A stretch of 10,129 nucleotides of DNA from Bacteroidota bacterium (GTDB lineage: Bacteria > Bacteroidota > Bacteroidia > Bacteroidales > GCA-2748055), in contig JAAEOI010000182.1 in the NCBI GenBank assembly GCA_024244665.1, positions 1 through 10,129 on the forward strand, given 5' to 3'. The notes beneath the pieces were generated by a model that did no database searches, was not told the DNA's origin, and saw nothing but the letters and a program-made list of their open reading frames with translations. Shown piece by piece: positions 1 through 7,694 of this stretch. Position 1 is the stretch's first letter. Every line of letters begins with the position of its first letter. The translations under genes were made by a program, and so were the position numbers.

Positions 1-702
1 ATGAAGGATCAGCTGGTTGCCGGAATGGAAGGGAATAAGAGAGGCTTCCTTACTCCGCCGGAACTCCCGGTTCTGGATACAAACCTTGTGGTAACGGGCC
101 GTGTTCTGGATACCATCGACGGCTTCAAACCGGTTATTGCAAGCCTTACATATATTGATGCAAACGGAAGCATTCAGCCGGTGAAGGCCGTAACCAACGA
201 TTCTGGTGTTTATGTGGCAAGATTGCCCGAAGCCACCATCTATGGGGTTGAAATCAATGCAACGGGATATCTCTATTTTCTCGATATCGTCGACCTGCTT
301 GGGCAGAACGGAGAGGAGAAGTTAATACAGGATTTCTACCTCCAGAAGATCGAGGTAGGTACCAAGGTGGTCCTTAAAAACATCTATTTTGAAACGGGTA
401 AAGCAGTTCTCAGGCCCGAATCAAATGAAGCTCTGGACCTGGTTGTCCGGTTCCTGGAGAATAATCCGGATATGAAACTTGAAATCTCAGGTCATACCGA
501 TAATACGGGTTCACTCCGGATTAACCAGAAGCTTTCCAGGGAAAGGGCTAAATCTGTGGTGACCTACCTGGTAGGCAGAGGGATTCCCGATACAATGCTG
601 GTTTATGAAGGCTATGCCGATACAGAGCCGGTGGCACCCAATGACAACCCGGAAGGCAGGGAGAAGAACCGCCGGGTGGAATTCAAGGTACTCTCCAATT
701 AA
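1..702 (+). CDS. OmpA-family envelope protein with a carboxypeptidase-regulatory-like domain, 5'-truncated
   Basis: The visible 233 residues hold two domains. Residues about 28-115 form a beta-rich carboxypeptidase-regulatory-like module (VVTGRVLD start, then TNDSGVYVARLP). Residues about 122-231 are an OmpA C-terminal peptidoglycan-binding domain, with IYFETGKAVLRPES, GHTDNTG and a final NRRVEFKV. Asp167 (in HTDN) and Arg182 (in LSRERA) are spaced 15 residues apart, as in the diaminopimelate-binding pair known from Acinetobacter OmpA. The protein would anchor an outer-membrane or periplasmic assembly to peptidoglycan. There is no signal peptide at the first Met, and the frame is open from base 1, so the gene very probably starts upstream and this Met is internal. 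In Bacteroidota this domain order often follows TPR and beta-propeller repeats (PorE-like proteins of type IX secretion); whether that applies here cannot be seen. Confidence 0.9.
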   Translation: MKDQLVAGMEGNKRGFLTPPELPVLDTNLVVTGRVLDTIDGFKPVIASLTYIDANGSIQPVKAVTNDSGVYVARLPEATIYGVEINATGYLYFLDIVDLLGQNGEEKLIQDFYLQKIEVGTKVVLKNIYFETGKAVLRPESNEALDLVVRFLENNPDMKLEISGHTDNTGSLRINQKLSRERAKSVVTYLVGRGIPDTMLVYEGYADTEPVAPNDNPEGREKNRRVEFKVLSN

Positions 703-719
703 ACCCTGTTGTTTAACAA

Positions 720-749
720 TTTCTTTCCGTCCGGAAAGTGTTATTTTTG
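720..749 (+). promoter_or_regulatory. Possible Bacteroidota-type promoter for gcvT
   Basis: TATTTTTG at 742-749 matches the Bacteroidota -7 consensus TAnnTTTG. The -33 side is weak: TTTC at 720-723 instead of TTTG, 18 bases upstream. Transcription would start near 755, about 28 bases before the gcvT GTG. The overlap with the preceding terminator's T-tract makes this call tentative. Confidence 0.35.
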
Positions 750-750
750 T
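723..750 (+). terminator. Intrinsic terminator after the OmpA-family gene
   Basis: CTTTCCG (723-729) and CGGAAAG (732-738) are perfect reverse complements, most realistically folding as a 6-bp stem with a GTCC loop. The T-rich stretch TTATTTTTGT follows at 741-750. It lies 21 bases after the stop codon, which fits a rho-independent terminator. The T-rich tail overlaps the putative -7 element of the gcvT promoter. Confidence 0.55.
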
Positions 751-783
751 CGGATAGTTCCGTCGAAATAAATTTACTATATA

Positions 784-1881
784 GTGAAAAGAACAGCATT
801 TTACGATTATCACCTTGCTTTGGGTGCTAAAATGGTCCCCTTTGCAGGTTTTGAGATGCCGGTGGAGTATACCGGGGTAAAACAGGAACACATAAATGTG
901 AGGGAAAATATTGGTGTCTTTGATGTGTCACATATGGGTGAAATCTGGGTAAAAGGGCCAAATGCATTTGCGCTGGTCCAGAAGCTTACCTCAAATGATA
1001 TTAAGAACCTCAATCCGGGTGGGATCCAGTATACCTGTTTTCCCAATGAATCGGGTGGGATCATTGATGATCTGCTGGTCTACTATTACGACAGGGAGAA
1101 GTACCTGCTGGTGGTGAATGCATCAAATATGGAGAAAGATTACAGCTGGATTGTTGACCATAACCAGGAGGGTGCAAATGTGGAGAATGCCTCAGATCAC
1201 ATGGCTCAGCTGGCTGTTCAGGGGCCCGGAGCCGTTGAATTGCTGCAGAAACTTACACCGGTTGACCTTTCAGCCATACCTTACTATCATTTTGTAAGTG
1301 GCGAATTTGCAGGGGCTAAAGAGGTGATTATCAGCCATACCGGATACACCGGAGCGGGTGGGTTTGAACTCTACATGTATGTTGAAGATGCGGCACTTAT
1401 GTGGGAGCGCCTGTTTGAAGCGGGAAATGAGCTGGGTATTCAGCCGGCCGGACTGGCATCTAGGGATACCCTCAGGCTGGAGATGGGTTTCTGTCTTTAT
1501 GGCAATGATATCAACGGCACCACCTCTCCCCTGGAGGCAGGACTGGGCTGGATCACAAAGTTTACTGAAGGGAATAACTTTATAAACAGGAAGGCGCTGG
1601 AGGAGCAAAAAGCAGTAGGTGTTACAAAACGTCTGGTTGGTTTTGAACTGACTGATCGTGGTATTCCCAGGCAGCACTATCCCATCCTGGATGCTGAAGG
1701 AATAGAAATAGGGGAAGTTACCTCCGGAACCATGTCACCCATGCTGGGAAAGGGGATTGGAATGGGGTATGTACCGGTGGAACATGCGGCCAGGGGGACA
1801 GAGATTTTTATCGGGATCAGGAACAAAAAGGTTGCTGCCAGGTTAGTGCGCCTCCCGTTCTATATACAAAATGCTAATTAA
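784..1881 (+). CDS. gcvT: Aminomethyltransferase, glycine cleavage system T protein
   Basis: GcvT takes the aminomethyl group from the lipoylated H protein, releases ammonia and makes 5,10-methylene-tetrahydrofolate. The 365 residues match the normal family length and are collinear with it. The N-terminus reads [17 protein letters not shown], followed by [10 protein letters not shown]. The GGIIDDL motif (Asp95, Asp96) carries the catalytic Asp of the family. [39 protein letters not shown] (Arg227, Arg231) and the C-terminal [19 protein letters not shown] follow in order. The start is GTG at 784: the next ATG (832) would remove the conserved first strand. No strong Shine-Dalgarno is seen. The stop abuts the next gene, so the two are probably co-transcribed. 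The gcvH and gcvP genes are not in the window. Folate and glycine use link it to the serine operon downstream. Confidence 0.96.
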   Translation: MKRTAFYDYHLALGAKMVPFAGFEMPVEYTGVKQEHINVRENIGVFDVSHMGEIWVKGPNAFALVQKLTSNDIKNLNPGGIQYTCFPNESGGIIDDLLVYYYDREKYLLVVNASNMEKDYSWIVDHNQEGANVENASDHMAQLAVQGPGAVELLQKLTPVDLSAIPYYHFVSGEFAGAKEVIISHTGYTGAGGFELYMYVEDAALMWERLFEAGNELGIQPAGLASRDTLRLEMGFCLYGNDINGTTSPLEAGLGWITKFTEGNNFINRKALEEQKAVGVTKRLVGFELTDRGIPRQHYPILDAEGIEIGEVTSGTMSPMLGKGIGMGYVPVEHAARGTEIFIGIRNKKVAARLVRLPFYIQNAN

Positions 1882-2604
1882 GTGAACATGGAAGTGAAGA
1901 AAGTTGAGGTGTGTGTTTCACCTGCATTGTATCCATACTATGAGAATCCGGATGCCATTGTTGTGGTAACTGATATTCTGAGGGCCAGTTCGGCCATTGT
2001 TAACGCCTTTATGAACGGAGTGGAACGGATCATTCCCGTAGGAACCCTCGAGGAGGCAAAAGCCCTTAAAGAGCAGGGATTCATGGTGGCTGCTGAAAGG
2101 GATGGTATCGTAAGGGACTTTGCCGATTTTGGCAATTCGCCCTATAATTTCACCCCTGAGAAGGTAGGCGGAAAACAGATTGTCTACAGCACAACCAACG
2201 GGACCAACGCCATTCACCTGGCTTCCAGCGGGAGCCAGGTACTGATAGGAGCCTATCTCAACCTTGCCGCACTGGCAAAACACATCAGGCGGGAACACAA
2301 GGACCTGCTGGTGCTGTGCGCCGGATGGAAAAATAAGTTCAACCTGGAGGATACCCTCTTTGCAGGGGCACTAGCTCAATTGGTACTTGAGGATGATCAT
2401 TTCAATACCATCTGTGATGCAACACTTGGATCAGTTGATCTTTACAATGCTGCCAAAGGGGATATGATGGGGTATATTTCCAAAGTGGCCCAGAAGGGGA
2501 GGCTGCAGAAGAATAACCTGGATGATGTGATTGAATATTGTCACGAAACCGATCTCACAGATCTGGTTCCCGTTTTGAAGGGTGATCACCTGACTGTGCT
2601 TTGA
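1882..2604 (+). CDS. comB: ComB-family phosphatase (2-phosphosulfolactate phosphatase-like)
   Basis: ComB enzymes are Mg-dependent acid phosphatases first described in coenzyme M biosynthesis, where they dephosphorylate 2-phospho-3-sulfolactate. Family landmarks are present in order: VVVTDILRASSAIV (Asp31, Arg34), STTNGTNAI (103-111) and CAGWKNKFNLEDTLFAGAL (Cys146, Glu156, Asp157). The length of 240 residues is normal. The start could be GTG at 1882, directly after the gcvT stop, or ATG at 1888; the two differ by two residues and the sequence does not decide. It is most likely translated from the same transcript as gcvT. No comA, comC or other sulfonate gene is nearby, and Bacteroidota are not known to make coenzyme M, so the true substrate is open. 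The family assignment is firm; the physiological reaction is not. Confidence 0.88.
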   Translation: MNMEVKKVEVCVSPALYPYYENPDAIVVVTDILRASSAIVNAFMNGVERIIPVGTLEEAKALKEQGFMVAAERDGIVRDFADFGNSPYNFTPEKVGGKQIVYSTTNGTNAIHLASSGSQVLIGAYLNLAALAKHIRREHKDLLVLCAGWKNKFNLEDTLFAGALAQLVLEDDHFNTICDATLGSVDLYNAAKGDMMGYISKVAQKGRLQKNNLDDVIEYCHETDLTDLVPVLKGDHLTVL

Positions 2605-2656
2605 GATATTAAGTAAATCCTAGAAAATGACTATTAATCGGAAGTTATTCACAATG

Positions 2657-2688
2657 TTTGGTTGTCAATTCTAATAAATGTAATTTTG
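2657..2688 (+). promoter_or_regulatory. Bacteroidota-type promoter of the serC operon
   Basis: TTTG at 2657-2660 and TAATTTTG at 2681-2688 match the Bacteroidota primary sigma factor pattern (-33 TTTG, -7 TAnnTTTG) with a 20-base gap. Both sit in an AT-rich intergenic region directly before serC. Transcription would begin around 2693-2697, giving a leader of roughly 55-60 bases. No Shine-Dalgarno precedes the serC ATG; the leader is A/T-rich, as is common in this phylum. Confidence 0.6.
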
Positions 2689-2708
2689 TGTGTTATCCAA
2701 ATAACACA
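2689..2708. promoter_or_regulatory. Perfect 8-bp dyad at the predicted serC transcription start
   Basis: TGTGTTAT (2689-2696) and ATAACACA (2701-2708) are exact reverse complements separated by CCAA. The dyad begins immediately after the predicted -7 element and spans the expected start site. That position suits a repressor operator, or a hairpin at the 5' end of the mRNA. It is AT-rich with no T-run behind it, so it is not a terminator. Confidence 0.45.
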
Positions 2709-2751
2709 ACTGAAATAATCATAAATTCAATAATTTTATTTCTTACCCATT

Positions 2752-3822
2752 ATGAAAAAACATAACTTTTCCGCCGGCCCTTCCATCATTTCTCCATACA
2801 CCATTAAACATACTGCTGATGGTATTATGGATCTGAACAATTCGGGCCTCTCTGTTATGGAGATCTCTCACAGGAGCAAGGATTTCATGGCCATTATGGA
2901 CGAAACACAGCAGTTGATTAAAGATCTCCTGGATATACCTCAAGGTTACAGTGTTTTACTCCTGGGGGGGGGGGCCAGTATGCAGTTCTGCATGGTGCCC
3001 TATAATCTGTTGAATACCAAAGCAGCATACCTGGATACCGGTGCCTGGGCTAACAAGGCTATCAAGGAGGCAAAGCTGTTTGGGGAGGTGGACGTGGTTG
3101 CCAGTTCAAAGGAATCCACCTACTCTTATATTCCAAGGGATTACAAAATACCTGCGGATGCAGATTATTTCCACATTTGCACCAATAATACCATCTACGG
3201 TACGGAGATTAAGGAGGATATGGCTTGTGCAATAAACCTGGTGGCCGATATGTCGTCCGATATATTCAGTCGCCCGGTAGATGTTTCCAAATATGCCATA
3301 ATTTATGGAGGTGCTCAAAAAAATCTTGGCCCTGCAGGGGTTACCTTTGTGATTGTCAAAGATGAAATCCTTGGAAAAGTTGACAGAGCTATTCCAAGCA
3401 TGCTGGATTACGCGATCCATATTGACAAAGGTTCAATGTTCAATACGCCCCCCTGTCTACCCATTTATGCTGCCATGCATACCCTGCGCTGGTACAAAGA
3501 GCAGGGTGGAGTGGCAGCCATGTATGAAATGAACCTTGAGAAAGCTGCTATCCTCTATGATGAGATTGACAGGAACTCCCTGTTTGTTTCCGGGATCGCC
3601 AATGAAGATGACCGTTCCATTATGAATGTGACCTTTGTGATGAAAGATGAATACAAGGAGAAAGAGGCTGATTTCCTCGCCTTTGCCACAGGGAAAGGGA
3701 TGTCCGGGCTCAAGGGCCACAGGTCAGTTGGCGGCTTCAGGGCCTCCATCTACAACGCTATGCCACTATCATCGGTTCAGGCATTGACCGATACCATGAA
3801 AGAATTTGAACAGAATATTTAA
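2752..3822 (+). CDS. serC: Phosphoserine aminotransferase
   Basis: SerC is a PLP enzyme that converts 3-phosphohydroxypyruvate and glutamate to O-phosphoserine and 2-oxoglutarate; the same enzyme can serve in PLP synthesis. At 356 residues it has the usual length. It shows the N-terminal NFSAGP (5-10), the phosphate-loop-like GGGAS (72-76), the PLP lysine Lys190 in [11 protein letters not shown], and the C-terminal [15 protein letters not shown] (322-336). The ATG at 2752 places NFSAGP where the family has it. It is the first gene of a five-gene operon, 20 bases before serA. Codons for Leu71-Gly74 and the first base of Ala75 create an uninterrupted run of 11 G at 2964-2974, a slippage-prone site; the frame is intact here. 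Confidence 0.96.
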   Translation: MKKHNFSAGPSIISPYTIKHTADGIMDLNNSGLSVMEISHRSKDFMAIMDETQQLIKDLLDIPQGYSVLLLGGGASMQFCMVPYNLLNTKAAYLDTGAWANKAIKEAKLFGEVDVVASSKESTYSYIPRDYKIPADADYFHICTNNTIYGTEIKEDMACAINLVADMSSDIFSRPVDVSKYAIIYGGAQKNLGPAGVTFVIVKDEILGKVDRAIPSMLDYAIHIDKGSMFNTPPCLPIYAAMHTLRWYKEQGGVAAMYEMNLEKAAILYDEIDRNSLFVSGIANEDDRSIMNVTFVMKDEYKEKEADFLAFATGKGMSGLKGHRSVGGFRASIYNAMPLSSVQALTDTMKEFEQNI

Positions 3823-3842
3823 TCGATTTAATCCCAGAAAAT

Positions 3843-4763
3843 ATGGCGAAAGTATTAATTGCAACAGTTAAACCTTTCTCTGCCGAAGCTGTGGCCGAAG
3901 TAAAGGGTATATTCAAGGAGGCCGGTTATGATGTGGAAGTACTGGCAAAATATCCCGAACAGTCCGACCTGGTCAATGCAGTATCAGATGTGGATGCCCT
4001 GATTATCAGGAGCGATAAGGTTGACAGGGAGGTGATTGAAGCTGCTAAAAATCTTAAAATTGTTGTCCGTGCCGGTGCCGGATATGATAACGTGGACCTG
4101 GAGGTCGCCACAGAAAAAGGTGTGGTTGTAATGAACACTCCCGGACAAAATTCTAATGCAGTGGCAGAACTGGCCATTGGGATGATGGTCTTTATGAACC
4201 GAAATGGATTCACTCCCAGTGCCGGAACCGAACTGAGGGGTAAAAAAATCGGGATCCATGCCTACGGGGCAGTGGGAAGAATCGTGGGGATGATTGCCAA
4301 AGGTTTTGGCATGAAGGTATATGCCTTCGATCCCTTTGTGGATCCGGTGGTCATTAAAAACGACGGGATTGTGTGTGAAGAGTCGGTGGAGAATCTCTAC
4401 AGCAGGTGCCAGTACATATCTCTTCATATTCCGGTTAATGCAGAAACCCGCGGATCGGTCGGATATGACCTTCTTGCAAGCATGCCAGAGGGTGCCACCC
4501 TGGTCAATACTGCCCGAAAAGAGGTGATCGATGAGGAGGGATTGAAAAAGTTATTCACCGAAAGGGAAGATTTCAGATACCTCTCCGATATTGCTCCCGA
4601 CTGCAGGGAGGAGCTTGAGGAACAGTACAAAAGCAAGGTATTCTTCACACCCAAAAAGATGGGTGCCCAGACTGCCGAAGCCAACCTGAATGCCGGAGTG
4701 GCGGCTGCAAAGCAGATTGTGAATTTCATCGATATGGGAGAAACTACATTTAAAGTCAACTAG
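3843..4763 (+). CDS. serA: D-3-phosphoglycerate dehydrogenase, Bacteroides-type short form
   Basis: This D-2-hydroxyacid dehydrogenase should oxidise 3-phosphoglycerate to 3-phosphohydroxypyruvate with NAD, the first step of serine synthesis. The substrate-domain motif VVRAGAGYDNVD (74-85) and the nucleotide-binding segment GIHAYGAVGR (137-146, Ala at the first Gly position of GxGxxG) are present. Asp163 at the end of the second Rossmann strand favours NAD. Catalytic Arg225 lies in VNTARKEVIDE. The usual catalytic His motif (TPH) reads TPKKMGAQT (269-277), with Lys instead of His, and the nearby acid is in SDIAPD (248-253). I recall the same variant in Bacteroides SerA. At 306 residues it lacks the C-terminal ACT regulatory domain of E. 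coli SerA, so feedback by serine through ACT is not expected. It ends 3 bases before the next gene. Confidence 0.92.
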   Translation: MAKVLIATVKPFSAEAVAEVKGIFKEAGYDVEVLAKYPEQSDLVNAVSDVDALIIRSDKVDREVIEAAKNLKIVVRAGAGYDNVDLEVATEKGVVVMNTPGQNSNAVAELAIGMMVFMNRNGFTPSAGTELRGKKIGIHAYGAVGRIVGMIAKGFGMKVYAFDPFVDPVVIKNDGIVCEESVENLYSRCQYISLHIPVNAETRGSVGYDLLASMPEGATLVNTARKEVIDEEGLKKLFTEREDFRYLSDIAPDCREELEEQYKSKVFFTPKKMGAQTAEANLNAGVAAAKQIVNFIDMGETTFKVN

Positions 4764-4766
4764 ATC

Positions 4767-6014
4767 ATGGCGAATTTGCATCCGTTTAAGGGATACCGTC
4801 CCGGGAAAGAGAATGTGAGTGAAGTGGCTTCAAGACCCTATGACGTTTTGAATTCGAAGGAGGCCAGGATCGAGGTGGAAGGCAATCCCTGGTCCTTTCT
4901 CCATGTTGTAAAACCCGAAGTGGATCTTCCTGAAGGAACCGATCTTCATTCAGATCTTGTCTACAACAAGGGCAGGGAGAACATGGACAGACTGATCGAG
5001 AATGGATATTTCGTTCAGGATGCTGCTGAACTTCTCTATATTTACGGCCAGACCATGTTTGGAAAAACCCAGTATGGAATTGTGGCTTGTGCTGCTGTGG
5101 ATGACTACTTGAAGGAGGTCATCAAGAAGCATGAGCTGACCCGGCCCGATAAGGAGGAGGACCGTATGAACCACATACGGGTAACCAACTTCAATGCTGA
5201 ACCAGTCTTTTTTGCCTATCCTGATCATGCCGAACTGGATTCCATCGTTGAGCAGGTTGTTGCCGGGGAAGCGGAATATGATTTTACCACCGAAGATGAG
5301 GTGGGGCACCATTTCTGGATCATCTCCGATCCCACTCAGATCAGCAGGGTTGTGGAGATTTTTGAAACTGATATACCTTTTACCTATGTGGCCGATGGTC
5401 ACCACCGGACTGCTGCTGCGGCCCTGGTCGGGCAGGAGCGGAGGGGAGACAATCCGGAACATAAGGGCAGTGAGGAGTATAATTTCTTTCTGGCAGTTCA
5501 TTTCCCGGAATCACAACTCACCATCATCGATTACAACCGGGTTGTAAAGGACCTGAACGGACATACCCCGAAGGAATTCCTGAAGGAGCTGGAGACAGGT
5601 TTTGTGGTGGAGGAGAAGGGCTCTGAAATATACAAACCCGACCAGTTGCACCAGTTCAGCATGTACCTGGAGGGAATTTGGTATTCGCTTTCATCCAAGC
5701 CAGGGACTTACAATGACAGCGATCCCATTGGCTGCCTTGATGTGACAGTCCTTTCCGAACAAGTTCTGGGACCGCTATTGAATATCACCGATTTGAGGAA
5801 ATCAAAAAGGATCGATTTTGTTGGTGGAATCAGGGGATTGAAGGAGCTAAGCGACCGGGTGGACAGTGGGGAGATGGCCGTTGCCTTCGCCCTCTATCCA
5901 GTGACCATGAAACAGCTGATGGATATTGCTGACAACGGCATGATCATGCCGCCCAAGACCACCTGGTTTGAGCCCAAGCTCAGGAGCGGACTGGTGATCC
6001 ATTCACTGGATTAG
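4767..6014 (+). CDS. DUF1015 family protein, probable serine-metabolism partner
   Basis: This 415-residue protein belongs to the DUF1015 family. It has the N-terminal HPFKGYRP and ASRPYDVLNSKEA segments, then NPWSFLHVVKPE, and the family signature FTYVADGHHRTAAA, with Asp210-Gly-His-His-Arg214. No signal peptide or membrane segment is visible, so it should be cytosolic. It starts 3 bases after serA and is surely co-translated with it; serC-serA-DUF1015 is a gene order I recall from other Bacteroidota. The acidic/His/Arg signature resembles the short phosphate-contacting motif of ParB/sulfiredoxin-fold enzymes (sulfiredoxin GGCHR), a fold that includes a serine kinase (SerK). A phosphotransfer or phosphatase role on serine/phosphoserine is therefore conceivable, but that is inference. 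Family assignment is confident; function is not known to me. Confidence 0.88.
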   Translation: MANLHPFKGYRPGKENVSEVASRPYDVLNSKEARIEVEGNPWSFLHVVKPEVDLPEGTDLHSDLVYNKGRENMDRLIENGYFVQDAAELLYIYGQTMFGKTQYGIVACAAVDDYLKEVIKKHELTRPDKEEDRMNHIRVTNFNAEPVFFAYPDHAELDSIVEQVVAGEAEYDFTTEDEVGHHFWIISDPTQISRVVEIFETDIPFTYVADGHHRTAAAALVGQERRGDNPEHKGSEEYNFFLAVHFPESQLTIIDYNRVVKDLNGHTPKEFLKELETGFVVEEKGSEIYKPDQLHQFSMYLEGIWYSLSSKPGTYNDSDPIGCLDVTVLSEQVLGPLLNITDLRKSKRIDFVGGIRGLKELSDRVDSGEMAVAFALYPVTMKQLMDIADNGMIMPPKTTWFEPKLRSGLVIHSLD

Positions 6015-6029
6015 TCGTATATTTGAGGC

Positions 6030-6698
6030 ATGGGAATTGTTGAGAAGCTGAACAGTATCAGGGAAAGCCTGCCTCCTGAAATCATCCTGGTAGCTGTTTC
6101 CAAGACCAAACCGGATGAGATGATCCTGGAGGCCTACGAGGCAGGCCAGCGCGATTTCGGGGAGAATAAGGTCCAGGACCTTGCGGCCAAACAGGAGCGT
6201 CTGCCCAAAGACATCCGCTGGCATATGATCGGCCACCTGCAGTCCAATAAGGTCAAGTACCTCGCCTCTTTTGTCCACATGATTCACGGGGTTGACAGTC
6301 TCAAGCTGGTGGGTGCCATCAATAAGGAAGCTGCCAGGCATGATCGAACCATCGATTGCCTTCTGCAGGTCCGCATTGCCCAGGAAGAGACCAAATTCGG
6401 GCTCCCCCGGGAGGAGCTTTTAGGCCTTGTGGAATCGGAGCTTTTTGCAGGAATGAAAAACATCCGGCTCAGGGGCCTGATGGGTATGGCCACCTATACC
6501 GAAAATAGGGAGCAGATCAGGGCCGAATTTCAGCGACTAAATCTTATATTTGATGAGATGAAGGCTACTGCGTATAAGGATGCAGGGTATTTCGACCAGC
6601 GATCCTACGGAATGTCCGGCGACTATTTGCTGGCCGTGGATGAGGGATCCACAATGGTCCGTGTGGGAAGCCTGATCTTCGGACTGAGGAACTACTAA
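6030..6698 (+). CDS. yggS: YggS/PLPBP family pyridoxal-phosphate homeostasis protein
   Basis: YggS-type proteins bind PLP on a single-domain TIM barrel without known catalytic activity and keep free PLP and amino/keto-acid pools in balance. At 222 residues the length is normal. The PLP-binding Lys25 lies in VAVSKTKP. Other family motifs follow: DFGENKVQD, WHMIGHLQSNKVK, IHGVDS, VRIAQEETKFGL, RGLMGMATYTEN, and the phosphate-binding C-terminal stretch with YGMSGDYLLAV, GSTMVRVGS and IFGLR. The start at 6030 places Lys25 close to the N-terminus as expected. It lies 15 bases after the DUF1015 gene. Its place in an operon with the PLP enzyme SerC makes sense, as yggS mutants in other bacteria show disturbed amino-acid pools. 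Confidence 0.95.
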   Translation: MGIVEKLNSIRESLPPEIILVAVSKTKPDEMILEAYEAGQRDFGENKVQDLAAKQERLPKDIRWHMIGHLQSNKVKYLASFVHMIHGVDSLKLVGAINKEAARHDRTIDCLLQVRIAQEETKFGLPREELLGLVESELFAGMKNIRLRGLMGMATYTENREQIRAEFQRLNLIFDEMKATAYKDAGYFDQRSYGMSGDYLLAVDEGSTMVRVGSLIFGLRNY

Positions 6699-6709
6699 TT
6701 CGTTTTACT

Positions 6710-7687
6710 ATGATCGATCTTTCTACCACATACGGAGGAGTGAAGCTTAAGAGCCCGCTGATTGTTTCAAGCAGCGGATTGACAAGTTCAGTTGCGCGGA
6801 TAAAAAAGATAGAACAGGCCGGAGCCGGAGCTGTGGTCCTGAAATCGCTTTTTGAAGAGCAAATCATGTTCGAAGCTAGCTCCATGTCGGCCGGGAACGA
6901 CTACCCCGAAGCCGGAGATTATCTGAATGCCTATGCCAGGGAGAACTCCCTTGAGAGTTATCTTGGCCTGATCAGGGAAACAAAGGGAGCAGTTTCCATT
7001 CCTGTTTTTGCCAGCATCAATTGTGTGAAGAGCAATGAGTGGGTTGAGTTTGCGAAAAAGATAGAGCAGGCGGGTGCCGATGCACTTGAGCTGAACATCT
7101 ATTTCCTGCCCATCAAAAAAGATAAGGATCCAAGGGAGTATGAGAATGCTTACCTGGACCTGGTTTCCGCTGTGAAGGAAAAAACTTCACTCCCAGTAAT
7201 GGTCAAACTTGGACATGGATTTTCCAACATCACCTGGATGGTTCACCAACTGTACATGAGGGGGGCAGCCTCGGTTGTGTTGTTTAATCGGCTTTATGCT
7301 CCCGATATTGATACCTCGGATCTTTCTTTCGGATCAGCAGAGGTGCTGAGCTCCCCGGCTGATCTGCGTTTCCCATTGAGGTGGATAGGTATAGTCTCTT
7401 CGCAGGTAGTTGAGATAGACCTGGCAGCCTCCACCGGTGTTCACAGCGGGCTCGCAGCAATAAAGCAGATCCTGGCAGGTGCTACAGCCGTGCAGGTTTG
7501 TTCTGTTCTCTACAGGAACGGGATTGACTATCTCAGGGATATGATCGACGAGATGAAAGGGTGGATGGATAAGAATAATTACAGTTCGCCATCCGAATTC
7601 AGGGCTAAGATGAACTACAGCAACCTGAAGGATCCGTCGGTTTATGAAAGGGCCCAGTTCATAAAGTACTTTTCAAAAATGCATTAA
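6710..7687 (+). CDS. Dihydroorotate-dehydrogenase-like flavoprotein
   Basis: The 325 residues form a TIM barrel of the PyrD superfamily: MIDLSTTYGGVKLKSPLIVSSSG at the N-terminus, IPVFASINC, ADALELNIY (Asn129), SLPVMVKLGHG, and the C-terminal FMN-phosphate region with TGVHSGLAAIKQILAGATAVQVCS. Classical dihydroorotate dehydrogenases carry NxSCPN or a Ser base after the conserved Asn. Here the segment reads NIYFLP, so the usual catalytic Cys/Ser is absent. It is therefore unlikely to be the cell's pyrimidine PyrD, and is better called a dihydroorotate-dehydrogenase-like oxidoreductase, a type common in Bacteroidota. It starts 11 bases after yggS and is the last gene of the serine operon. Substrate unknown. 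Confidence 0.87.
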   Translation: MIDLSTTYGGVKLKSPLIVSSSGLTSSVARIKKIEQAGAGAVVLKSLFEEQIMFEASSMSAGNDYPEAGDYLNAYARENSLESYLGLIRETKGAVSIPVFASINCVKSNEWVEFAKKIEQAGADALELNIYFLPIKKDKDPREYENAYLDLVSAVKEKTSLPVMVKLGHGFSNITWMVHQLYMRGAASVVLFNRLYAPDIDTSDLSFGSAEVLSSPADLRFPLRWIGIVSSQVVEIDLAASTGVHSGLAAIKQILAGATAVQVCSVLYRNGIDYLRDMIDEMKGWMDKNNYSSPSEFRAKMNYSNLKDPSVYERAQFIKYFSKMH

Positions 7688-7694
7688 GACAGCA

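Noticed and set aside
511..891. Minus-strand open frame of 126 codons across the ompA-gcvT junction
   Set aside because: It overlaps two well-supported genes and their intergenic region, and its translation resembles no protein family; it is a shadow frame.
4950..5501. Minus-strand open frame of 183 codons inside the DUF1015 gene
   Set aside because: It lies entirely inside a recognisable plus-strand gene with conserved motifs; its translation is not recognisable.
6024..6028. Shine-Dalgarno TGAGG before yggS
   Set aside because: Only one base separates it from the ATG, too close to work as a ribosome binding site.
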